Shown: positions 42,153 through 52,374 of the stretch, piece after piece
Numbering within the stretch: position 1 is the stretch's first letter
Layout of the letters: each line of letters opens with the position of its first letter
NCBI GenBank assembly: GCA_033725935.1
Contig: MU867061.1
Span: 434,001 to 498,000 of the forward strand
Origin: Cladorrhinum sp. PSN259
Lineage: Eukaryota; Ascomycota; Sordariomycetes; Sordariales; Podosporaceae
DNA: 64,000 bases
Reading direction: 5' to 3'
Made by a program: the position numbers and the translations under genes
The notes under the pieces: model-generated
The model's database searches: none
What the model was told of the DNA's origin: nothing
The model's input: the letters and a program-made list of their open reading frames with translations, nothing else

Positions 42153-42809
42153 CGTGAGGGTTTTTTTTTTTTTTTTTTGGTTTTTTGAGGATTACATGTA
42201 CAGTATCATCTGCGGAACGTGTGTGTGTATGTGTGTATGTGTGTGTGTTGAGATGAGAATGTCTTGTCCGAAAGCCGTGCTCACTACGAATACCCCTCTT
42301 TTATACAAGAGCTCAAAGTTCCGAACATGAAGGGAGCAAATATTTGCTGACTACTTACTTACCCACACTGGATGTAGCCAATCCAGTACAGGACGACCCT
42401 CCATTAAGTCAGACTACCAAAGTTGCCTCAATCTGTGCATCAGGAATGAGCTAATGCGTGTGTCTGCAGAATCGCTTACTTTTCACGGTTTAGTGTCACT
42501 CCTTTGCGTGGTGAGGAACTCACGACTGTAAGCCACACGCGGGGTAGCTCTGACCTGTCACGCATGTTTACTGGCTTCGATTGGCTACCGTGGATGCAAC
42601 CCGCCTCATGCAGCACCGAGCCTGGGAAGAACTGCATGCAGGGATATCTTCCGAACAGCACTGCGTCAAAGTGGTATGGAACGCGGCACATGGATTCATG
42701 GAAAGAGGTCCGAGGAGTACAAAGCCGACAAGTAAAAGGTAATACTATCAACCTTGATTGAAGAGCCCAATATAACCCCTGGATTATGCTCACTCATCTA
42801 TAGAATCCT
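42153..42809. other. Intergenic region between P450 and DAL5-type transporter
   Basis: This 657-base region includes the P450 promoter, with a T run (42160-42178) and a GT repeat (42219-42248) close to the start codon, and the transporter's 3' end. No gene is seen. Confidence 0.65.
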
Positions 42810-44930
42810 TTATGATGCAAATCTAAAGTCTAAGCGTTTGTTCCCTGCATCCCAGTTCTCCTGGAGATACTTCTCACGCTCGGCTTCGGACATACCGTCC
42901 CATATCCTCTCCCTCGTTCGATTTCGACTAGTGTAATATGCCTTTGTTGAGAGATAGACGACGATATTGACGACCACCAGAGAAAGCAATACGCTATTGC
43001 CGCGTTGATATTGAGGAGCATCGTCCGCTCGGTAGATGTTGGATGCAATGATACTGCCGCCTTGGACGCACATGTTGTACATTGCACTCCCGACCGCCCG
43101 GCTCCTGACCGTGTTTGAGTTTCGAGAGACCCAGCCGACCTGAATGGGATGGGCTTTACAAAGGTTAGTGTTGCAGTTCTGTGATGCAGTGGTTGAAGGA
43201 TCTCACCATAGGGGTTGCCCAAAAAAACGGTCATCACCAACCAAATCGTCCACTTTGAGACTGCCGAAGTGTCGACAAAGCGCAGAAAGACAAGAAAAGG
43301 GATAGCCCAAAACTGAGGCAGTACTGCGATCAGGGACTTTTGCTCGGTTATTTCGCTGACATAGGTCAGGATGATCATGTTTACCACTACCCGAGGAGTT
43401 AGTATTTGATGGCACATGTCACTTCGTTTTCACATACCATGGAGCATTTGTGATGGGATAACAAGTAAGTTGGTTTGAAACGTCGTAAAACCCATCCCTT
43501 TGAGAGAGAGGGTTAGGTAAATGTTTGGTGTGGCGAACGGAATGTGATTGAGAAGGCCAATGAGGTAAAGAGGCCAGAGGTCGAAATCACACAAGCTCTT
43601 GAAGACAAGCTTGAATGAAAGCGGCTCTCTGTTGTGCATGCCACCTTTTGAAGGATCATCGCGGATGACTCGGTTCACAATGATGGTCTCCTCTCTGTGT
43701 GTTGTTAGTAACTAAATGTAGCTTCCGTTGATTTAATCCATTGCACACATACCTCGGTGTGAACCATCCCTTCTCCCCCCTCCAGTAGCTCGCAGTCTGA
43801 GTCGGACCAGCCGGCATCAGAACAAATGACATTAATCCAAAACCGAGGGTAATCAAGCCCTTATAAGTCTCGTCAGCATATTCCACCTCGTGAATTTCTC
43901 CAGCAGTCCAATTCTCACCTCAACCAAAAATAACCATCTCCACCCAGACAAGCCACCAACTCCTCTCATATGCAACAGCCCAAACGCAGACAATGCAGCA
44001 AAGATGTCAGCAAAAACCATGGCTGTCCAGAAGAACCCAAGCCTAATGGTCAGCTCGTGTGCCTTGTAAAAATACGACAGGTACAGCACAACCGTGGGGA
44101 TAAATCCACCCTGCAGAGTACCCAACAAGACTCTGGACGCCAGGAACCCAAATCTTCCACGCAAGGTAAACTGGCTGGCCGCTACTCCCGACCAAAGGAC
44201 CATTTGTAACGGAATCCAACGATCACAGCCGAGATACTTGCTCACAAGCTGCGAAGGAACCTCGGCAAGGAGGAAGGATAACGCGAAGAGGGAGTTTCCG
44301 AGGTTGTAGTCGTTTGTATCAAGCCCTAGCTCAGACAAGAGATTATCAGTGACTGCCTGTCGGATATTTGCTCGATCCATTTCGAGGGCACAAAACATCA
44401 GGCAGGTCCAAAGCATGATCTTGAAGTCGATCTTCCTGACGAGGGCTCGCTCTTCCCTCCAAGTCCAGCGAGCCGAGGGATCGAAGCGGTGAATATTCTC
44501 CCAGTCTGGTTGCGGTTGATATTGGCCGGCTAGATCAGGGTCGTCGAAGACGCTTGGCTGATAGCTTGTCAGACATACCTCCCGTCAACAACGCTCTTGG
44601 GGACGTAACTCCTACCTGTGTTGCTATTGCATCCAAGTCCTGCTCTTTGCCCTTGCCGCTACCACCAAGAAACCAAAATTTCTTCTTGGCTTCCGGCTCG
44701 CCAAGAGGCCCTCCATCATTCCCTAGCAAGGCGGTGGTGATCTCTGCATCCTCCTTGCTGATCTCTGAACCGTAAAATGACTTTGAATCATCGTCTGATT
44801 CCTTCCACTCCTCAAGTCTTGAACCGCCATCTATTAGCTCAACTCTGGTAGTAGTGGGGTTGGATGATGATGTGCCCAAGCGGGGCCCAACCCCAAAGGT
44901 AGCATATAAAGATGGTTGTCTCGGGGGCAT
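42810..44930 (-). CDS. MFS anion:cation symporter (DAL5/allantoate permease type)
   Basis: Six exons (44930-44616, 44557-43919, 43859-43753, 43694-43438, 43386-43207, 43153-42810) encode 613 residues, with all phases matching. This family imports carboxylates such as allantoate, nicotinate or pantothenate with cations. Signatures are LDRANI-like EMDRANIRQAVTDN, NSLFALSFLLAEVPSQLVSK, WRWLFLVEGLITL, RDDPSKGG, NHIPFATPNIYLTL and QVGWVSRNSNTVRSRAVG. A soluble N-terminal region of about 150 residues, acidic and Ser-rich, precedes the first helix and is longer than usual. The Met at 44930 is taken as start; one 15 codons upstream (44975) is also in frame. The fifth intron ends AAAG, chosen because it restores NPYAHPIQVGWV. 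It is adjacent to the P450 gene on the same strand, so it may carry that enzyme's substrate. Confidence 0.9.
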
Positions 44931-45105
44931 GGTCCCAAAGGTGTGGGTGGGTAGGGGGTAAATCTTCCCGTACAATGCAGTGTCGTGTCACAACAGATGC
45001 AATGTAAAAGGAATCGGGCCAAGAGAAAGCAAACAACCAAAAAGAAACATATGGGAAAGGGAAGTCTGGGAAAAAGAAACAGGGTGGCAGAGATGGAATA
45101 TTTAC

Positions 45106-45206
45106 CTTATAGCATCACCCGCGCCAGAAGGAGCATCTTCGTCCCAGTCTGCCCACTCATCTGCATCGTCAACGGCGTTTGTGGAAGCTTTGCTCATCGA
45201 ACCCAT
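45106..45206 (-). other. Exon-like short frame upstream of the DAL5-type transporter
   Basis: A short frame (Met at 45206 or 45197) encodes an acidic, Trp-containing peptide with DDADEWADWDEDAPSG and ends at a good donor, AAG|GTAAATA. Its phase would fit a GAG acceptor at about 44919, inside the transporter's first exon. This would replace the predicted N-terminus, but GAG is a poor acceptor. It may instead be an upstream ORF in the leader, or a first exon whose partner was not found. Confidence 0.25.
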
Positions 45207-46899
45207 CCCAAGACGTAATCCGAGACAAGCGGCGCGGGACCCCAAAAAAAACGTGGGTGGGGATATCGCGTCAGCTGTGTATATCAGTGTGTGTGTCCCA
45301 ATCAAGACAATAAGTGTGATTGTTTGTGTGTGCCTTGGACTGGAGCACGAGGGACGGTGCCTGCGGCCAGTGTGCCCAAGTGACGATTGGCAACCTGTTC
45401 TCGTGCCACTTTCTCCTTGTTCGTCCAACCGAGTTTCTGAAATTCCTATGGCAAACTATCCAGGAGAAGGAGTGAGAAGAGTGAGTATTGACGACTATAT
45501 TGGACCAATGCCTGGAGTGATGGCAATCCAATCGCTAAGGGAGCTCTTTGTGAAGGCCTAAAACAGTAGACGCTGGACTCCTTTCTGACCCAAATCTCGT
45601 GAAATTGATGTTTCACCCGCATTCGACAAGGGTATGGCGTGCTTTTAGGAGCGATGGCGCACGGGCCAATGAAATGTGCAGGTTGAACTCCCACGCATCG
45701 AGTGTGCAAATGACGGAATCACTGATTGGAAGCATCATTGATCAAGCGGAGAGATGGGAATTTGTCAGAAAGATGGGGGTTTTGGGATTTGGCGGTCATG
45801 AGGTTCTGCGCAGGAAGGAGCAAGAGGTGGGAAATAGGGACATGGACCCACTTACACATGGTCTTGGTGAACTTTACCCTGTTTTGCCCAATTTTAGCTG
45901 AGCTTTCCTCTGCCCTCTCTGACAGTTGCGCGGTCCGTCGATAATCCCTTGTTCTTTATTCCTACACGTACTCGCATAAAGTATCCTGAATGTTCATTGA
46001 CTTGTACAGATCTCAGGATCTAGAATTACACCTGTTCACAGTTGTTTTCACGCACCTGCAGATCAATTGAAGTGATGCACTGCAATGGCCAATTTTTTTC
46101 CAAGTACAGTACAACGCCCAACCACGGCCAATACAGCCAAGATCTTGAAAATGGGCTGTCTATAAAATTCCCCAAGTCATGCCACAACTACTACTAATAT
46201 TTGAACCTGCAATTGAGCCTCCTGCAATTGAACCTCCTGCAATTGAACCTCCTGCAATTGAACCTCCTGTGTGTGTGGGTGCGTGTGCGTGTGTGCAGTG
46301 TGGGGCGGCAGAATGGAAGATGGTTGATCTGTGGGAGAGACTGCAAGTCAGTAAAAATCCAGGATTTCGACCAATTCATATTGTACGTACTGATGCAATT
46401 GGAATTGCCACCGACCTGGAAGACTCGATGTTCGATCACGTCACCGAGCTAAGAACTCACTGCTAGAGGCAAGAACGGTCTTCCTCCCGACGATTCGGAC
46501 TTGGCTCTATTCTACATAGAAAGGATGTGAAGGCCCGGGATCGAATATGAACAAATTCCGCGGTCGGATTATTCATGGAGCAAAGATGACTCTTATCTAA
46601 ATATCGACATTGTTCGGTGAACTGGCGCTGAAGTAAAGCTTCCATCCCGCTCTTATCACAATAGATTACCATACCTGGCTAGAAAAAGAACAAGGTGGAT
46701 TGGGACTCGGGCGGCTCGGACCTGAATTTTCCTTGTGACAACAGACTGCCCATTGCTCCTTCCAATCTATCCAAAGAAAACAGAGAGACTCGGATAGCTT
46801 AGTGTAAATCAACTTCATTTCCCGCTGAGTTGCTTCCTGTATTCCCCTTCCCAAGCGGAAAGGGCACTATGGAAACATCCGCAATATCTGATCGGAATT
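45207..46899. other. Intergenic region
   Basis: This 1.7 kb region is upstream of the transporter. It holds a 15-base minisatellite (46206-46265) and otherwise only short random frames. Confidence 0.55.
46206..46265. repeat. Minisatellite, four copies of a 15-base unit
   Basis: The unit is CCTGCAATTGAACCT. Copies 2-4 are identical and copy 1 has one change (G for A). The unit is a multiple of three, so open frames run through it and would read Pro-Pro-Ala-Ile-Glu, but no start, domain or splice context supports a gene. A GT run follows directly. Confidence 0.9.
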
Positions 46900-49600
46900 T
46901 GCGCTTAAATTGTAGGCAGGTGCCTGCGCTTAACCAATATAGGTATATAATCTTGGCTCCCCGCCCGATTTCCATATTCCTCTTGTTTTCTTTTTCCTTA
47001 TAGTCTCTTTATTGTGTCTCGAGGGCGACCGATGAGGACATTTCCGAGGTCGCCGCCTATGGATCGGTGTTCGAAAACACGTCTCCTAGGTTCTTTTGTC
47101 GGGCTTGTCTCGGCACTTAGGGTCGGAATAACCATCTATCTTCTTTCCACCTAATTTTTGGGTCAATACGGCTTTGCCGGAAATTAATTTTTTTTTTCAT
47201 TAAGCTCACGGGTATTCTCGTATCTCGAGGAAGAAATCTGATCCAAGTTCTATTTTTCCAGAAGATTGAACCAGCTCAACACCACCCTTCGAGCACAGCA
47301 TGGATAGAAGATCCGCTAACCAGACCAGTCATCACGTCACAAGCATCAGGCTACCCACAACTAACCTTTACCTAGCTATATCGCATATATCGAGTAGATT
47401 AGAGGGACTATAATCACAAAATATAGTCGTGAGACCCAGACACAACACAAACTGTGACAGATCTTTTTTGCACTGATGCCCCGAAATCTTACTAGACAGC
47501 AACTTCTCAAAAACCAAAAGAATCACGAAAAGCTTCGATTTTAGGTTAGAGTAGACCAGTCACAACTTCGCAACAAGATCTGGTCAAGACTGTTCTCGTA
47601 ATACTGTTAAAAGACGATATCTCGGCAAATATACCTGTTTTATGATGCTGACCGTAACGACTTACTTCGTTTACTATCTAAAACCAAGGTTATATACGTT
47701 AATTCCATACTGGTCAAATGTCTTCGGACAACGAAAGATTTGCGGTATTGCAAGTCCATTGGTTGATTGAAGCATTTAGAGCACTCATTTTTTTATAGTT
47801 TAGGCCTCATTTCTCTTTTTATTATTTTTCTAATCGAGTCAGACCTTATGCGCGCAATGCTTAACTGCCAAAAAGTATGGCAGCGCGGACCACCATACCC
47901 AACCCGTTCAATGGTACTCGCCGGGGTCTGGTATTATTACGCCTCTGGCGTAAGAGACCCTCACACGGACCACTGGGTGGTCTGCAGCCAATCATTAGGC
48001 CAGGGATGAGAAGACCCACAAGTCCCAGGATGACCAATCAGGAGGTGCTCAGTCTGATCAGTGGCCAAGATCACTGAGCACACTGAGAGTCGCGGCGCTG
48101 ACCGTAAGCATGTCACATGACCAGATAGATTAGACAAACAGGAAGTGGGAGGAGCAAGTAGGGCAAGTTAATAAAACCTCCCACTTACAGCAAGGTCTTT
48201 GACCTTTCTTCCTTTTACTTCTTCACTTTGCAATTAACTACACTTACGACAGGCCTTACATTACCACTCCGTACAAATCCTTCGTTCCCATCACACTGAG
48301 CAGGATACAAGATATCAGATAACAGCGGTTCCCTTACGAGTGTACAGTTGAACCAGCAATTGGACCAAGATCAAGAGAGAGAGAGAATTCAGTAGATTGA
48401 TTGAAGTGCTTATCCTCCCCTACTGGGAGGTCTCTGAGACTCTTTCTTATGGCTCTGCCAGTATGGACTGTCTTGCTTGGACCAGACCTTCGGTATGACG
48501 ATTATCCGGTATATCAGCTATGCCTTGGACCTTTCTTTCTCATACCCGTCTTTCTGAGACACCCTCCTTTCTGACACACCGTAGGTGGGCATAGACTGTA
48601 AGGCAGTATGCCTGGGGTAACTTGATAGGATAATCGAAGGTTATAGGACGCTCTTAGACGGTATAGTTACTGCTAATAATAGGTTACTTTATAAAATATC
48701 GCTATAAGTATTATAGATAAGAGAACGTAATATTGCTTGCGTAAGGAACCAAGTCCTTATAATAGAGCCTGCCTAGCAGCCTGTTAGAAAATCAGGGGTC
48801 CAGAAATGGAGGACCCGTCGGAGGTTCTGTCCGTGGGTTAGGGTCTACAGGGCCACAGGTCTTACGACATACTGATGTAATCTATCCTTAGCTTTTAGAA
48901 AGTCTCTGATCTTCTCAGATATCAAGGGAGGTCGAGCCAGACTACTCCTCTGGTCAGAACCAGATCAGTCAATCAATTAACTATCTGAACCATCAATTGC
49001 TTTTCCAAGTGCACAATTACCAAGGCGCTGTTATCTGACAGGTTACGCTCAGCTAAATCAATTAGGTCCCTATTCCCAAGGTTATTTGAAGATTCTTAAT
49101 TATGCAGGATCTATTTCAAGCTTGTTTTATTCTTAAACAATAACCATCGCCAGCACAGCCGCACTTGCTCTATTCATGGCTGTACGGGTGATCGTTGATG
49201 CCATGTGGCTGACAATAGCAACGTTGAGGATGTTATAGAGGCAGGAGACCTGTGAGTCCTATTACACACATCTTCCAGATATGAGTTACAAACCTACATG
49301 CCAAAGAAAGTTGAACCGATAATACAGTGGAGATGGTCAGAAGTCTGTTGTGACATTGCTGACTATCAACCCTAACCCAGATTCACCACTTAATGGACGC
49401 TAACACGGATCCGGCCTGACTTCAAACCCTCAACGAAAAACTTTCCAGAATACCAGACAACCGTTCTCATCCAGTTTGGAATTCACGGATAAGGTTTGTT
49501 TGACCAACTGCATATTCTGTGTGACATGGCTGTCTGTCGTTGGAACTCAGAACTTCACAGCCACGTGAGCCCCGCTTTGGATCAAGGGTGCGCAGCAGCT
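46900..49600. other. AT-rich gene-free region, probable decayed repeat DNA
   Basis: This stretch is visibly richer in A, T and TA steps than its flanks, for example at 47380-47480, 47640-47720 and 48640-48790. It has hardly any open frames over 60 codons. A part from about 48111 (TGTCACATGACC, then TTAATAAAACC about 60 bases on) has the look of a retroelement long terminal repeat, but no matching second copy or flanking target duplication was found. High TA content without frames is what repeat-induced point mutation leaves in filamentous ascomycetes. Element type and borders are not determined. Confidence 0.45.
48045..48081. repeat. Inverted repeat, 9-base arms
   Basis: GTGCTCAGT and ACTGAGCAC are perfect complements separated by 19 bases. 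An imperfect 10-base inverted pair (GCGGACCACC near 47883, GGTGGTCTGC near 47983) lies just before it. Both sit within the AT-rich region and could mark ends of a small element. Confidence 0.5.
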
Positions 49601-49804
49601 TGCAGCGGGGCGATGAACTTGTGACTCACACGCCATGGTGTGTACTGATTATTTGTCCCAAGCATAATTAGTGGCCATCCCCGCCCCATTTCCAGGTCAA
49701 TTCTTCTCTTTCCTCTCTTCAGCAAGCACCAGAGCCTTTGAGGTTCTCAACTCCCAACTTTTCTCTCAAGACTTCCACGGCCTCTCCAAGAGGCCGTCTG
49801 CATA

Positions 49805-50599
49805 TTGCAAGAATGGCCGCAGCAGCAGCATCAGCAGCAGCAAGCGTTCGCGTCATCACCCTATTTTTCCAGCCTCAGATACACAGACTTTGACTTGGAA
49901 GCATTTGACGGTGGCAACAATTCTCAGTGGGACCTTTCATTCGATACCAGCATTAATATCAACAACATCTCAGTCAATCAACCAGTACAATCAACACAAC
50001 CACAACCATCACTTCTTCTTACGCCGGACATTGTAACCATCGACTTTGACTACAATACCGCCTTGGATTTCTCACAGATTCCCCTTTTATTCCCGGACCT
50101 CGACACCTCACTCTCGCCATACCCACCTTCCACCAACATTCCAACACCATCATGCACGACAACTAGCAACACCGATTCATCTTCTTCTTCACCATCGCCT
50201 GTGTCCCCAATTGAGCCCACACCTGCCAATACCATTCCTGGTCTCAAACTCCCCACACCAACTCCTTCAGCTTCTTCATCGGTGGTCAAGCCCAAAGGCA
50301 GACCAGGCCGCAAACCCACCAAGAAGCGTCCCCGTTCCTCCTCTCCCGACGAGGCAGACGAGGAAGACAACCCTGACGTTATTGAGAAGCGTCAGCGCAA
50401 CAACCTTGCTGCCAAGCGGTACAGACAAAAGAAGGTTGACAGGATTGAGGAGCTCGAAGGAGAGGTCAAGGAAGTTTCCAAAGAGCGAGATGAATTGAAA
50501 TTGGACGTCGCCAGGAAGGATGCAGAGATCAAGGCGTTGAGGGAGATGTTGGAGATGGTTCAGCGGGATAGGGATCGGGAGAGGGACAAGGGGAAGTGA
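49805..50599 (+). CDS. bZIP transcription factor
   Basis: A single exon encodes 264 residues. A Gln-rich start and a Ser/Thr/Pro-rich, acidic middle (about residues 20-160) look like an activation region. A basic cluster, KPKGRPGRKPTKKRPRSSSP, resembles an AT-hook plus nuclear signal. The bZIP domain starts near residue 193 with EKRQRNNLAAKRYRQKK, containing the N-x2-AA-x2-Y-R DNA-contact pattern, and continues into a leucine zipper (DRIEELEGEVKEVSKERDEL, ALREMLEMV). The basic part resembles the GCN4/CPC-1 group, but the zipper is short and the symbol is not assigned. The start is the first Met in frame; a longer overlapping frame at 49671 is in another register. Confidence 0.9.
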   Translation: MQEWPQQQHQQQQAFASSPYFSSLRYTDFDLEAFDGGNNSQWDLSFDTSININNISVNQPVQSTQPQPSLLLTPDIVTIDFDYNTALDFSQIPLLFPDLDTSLSPYPPSTNIPTPSCTTTSNTDSSSSSPSPVSPIEPTPANTIPGLKLPTPTPSASSSVVKPKGRPGRKPTKKRPRSSSPDEADEEDNPDVIEKRQRNNLAAKRYRQKKVDRIEELEGEVKEVSKERDELKLDVARKDAEIKALREMLEMVQRDRDRERDKGK

Positions 50600-51250
50600 G
50601 GTCTATAAATCAAGATAGAGAATGAGTAGTTGTGATTCAATTGATTGAGTTTTTATTGTATATAAATTTGATCTGTGATGATTTTGATTCATGATGATAA
50701 TTTTGTGACTGCTGGAGAGGTTCATTACCAGCATGACTTGTTCATACAACAAAGAAGCAATTTGCCTCGGGAGTTGATAATTAAAAAATGCACAAACCTT
50801 GCAAAAAATAAAGACAAAAAAGATCTCATATATTAATGAATTCCGTCAAGATGAAAGCTCCCATGTCGTTTCTTTGGCAAAACTGAGGTTCATCATCCGC
50901 TAAAATTGTAAATGGAGGTTGCGTTTTGACTGGACTGCATTCGCACATCTCCCATCGAATGCCAGAATGGGATATTGTGGGTTCGGGGAGATTATGTCTC
51001 TTTGCTTTGAGACAAAACTTTACACCTGGTGTGGGTTTAAAAATGAATCATATTGATTCAGTCTTTTTCACCCCGCGCTTGGAGCAATGGGGTGGCATCC
51101 AATTTGTTAAGCATGTCTCCACTTCACAGCCACGAAGCCCACACTGCGCGCGCAACTCTCGATCAATTCCCGAGCACCACCACACGGCAATTTTTATCGA
51201 GCCCTGCAACGTAAACTCTTCTTCACGAAACTTTTTGAGGCTCCACGAGC
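50600..51250. other. Intergenic region downstream of the bZIP gene
   Basis: This holds AT-rich 3' flank with several TATA- and AATAAA-like stretches (50640-50830). No gene is recognised. Confidence 0.6.
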
Positions 51251-51727
51251 TCATATCTTAAACCCCTCAATTTCAGAATACGCAATCCAGTCAGCAACCT
51301 TCCGCGCTTGCCGTTTCTTGGCCGGAGAAAAGAGCTTGTGCCCGTCTTGGCAGATAAGCCGGAATCTGTTAACTGTCCAAAATCCGATGGAATCGTGTGA
51401 GAGCTGCGGTAAACGCCGATAAAACATGGGAGCCAAACACCGAAAAGCAGAAAGGAGATCACGAACGGGGTGCCGGGGGAGTAGTTGCCCGTTTCCTTTG
51501 GAGAAAGGGGGCATCAAATGAGGTTTTAAATCGTCGGTGTGTGCAACTATAGCTGGGATATAAGCCCCCTTGGCTTCCTTATCATCCGACACGTTATACG
51601 CACTTAACGGCTGCCCCCACCCGCCGTTAACGGATTTATAATCCAAAAAACCCGTCACCCACCCCGGAATTCCATGGAGGATGAGATCATTCAGCTTCGG
51701 GGTAGCCAAACGTCGATCATTCCCCAC
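51251..51727 (-). CDS. Hypothetical protein, 158 codons (weak)
   Basis: An open frame on the minus strand has a mixed, protein-like composition. It contains ILHGIPGWVTGFLDYKSVNG, AHTDDLKPHLMPPFSKGNGQ and FWTVNRFRLICQDGHKLF. No domain, signal peptide or membrane helix is recognised. Codon use is less biased than in the neighbouring ABC transporter (several TTA, ATA and AGT codons), which argues against a conserved, well-expressed gene. It could be an orphan gene, part of a longer spliced gene, or chance. Confidence 0.25.
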   Translation of the reverse strand: MGNDRRLATPKLNDLILHGIPGWVTGFLDYKSVNGGWGQPLSAYNVSDDKEAKGAYIPAIVAHTDDLKPHLMPPFSKGNGQLLPRHPVRDLLSAFRCLAPMFYRRLPQLSHDSIGFWTVNRFRLICQDGHKLFSPAKKRQARKVADWIAYSEIEGFKI

Positions 51728-52374
51728 TTAATTAGTGCGGCGGTGACTCTTTGTTCTCGAATAAAAGTGATTCATGCCCATTCATTCCGTAGTGTCCGTC
51801 GCTTATCTCCCTCCGAACCGGTGCCGTGGGTGCCCTAAGTGCGCTAAGTGCGCTCTGGAGGTCGAGGCTCACTAATAGACCCCTTGCTCATAATCAAAGG
51901 GTTGCTTACAAAATATGCGGCAGAAGCTGATAGTTGCCCTGTCACACCTAGCGAACCCTCTTTTGGTAGCCGGACCGAGACGAGTTTGGATATGATGAGA
52001 GAAGATCCATGATGTGCTCTTAGATCCGAAAAGATAACTCCACTGCTGCTGATACTGCAGCTGCACCTTCATCTACTTCTATCCCCTCGTCCTCCATTTC
52101 TTTCTACAAGTCCTCACCTTTTCACTTTATTCCTCAACCGGGTTCTCACCACTTTTCACCCTTTCTTCCTCACTCCGCCCCCAAAATCTTTTCGCCCACC
52201 ACTATTGATTTTGCATGAATACCCCGGTCTAGTTCTGTTATCCCTTCCCCTTCTGGGACAACAATAAGTGGACACCGCACTCACCGATACTGATTGTCGA
52301 CGAAATAAATATCAACCCTTTTTGAATCAACTCGTCTACCAAGTTTTTTTCAGTATCGACAAAAACTGCCCATC
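51728..52374. other. Promoter and leader region of the ABC transporter
   Basis: The stretch 52070-52350 is C/T-rich, typical of a fungal core promoter and leader. A tandem GTGCCCTAAGTGCGCTAAGTGCGC motif lies near 51830. No gene is seen. Confidence 0.55.

Noticed and set aside
46140..46470. Short gene encoding a Pro-Pro-Ala-Ile-Glu repeat
   Set aside because: The frame exists only because the minisatellite unit is a multiple of three; it lacks context, and the opposite strand is open too.
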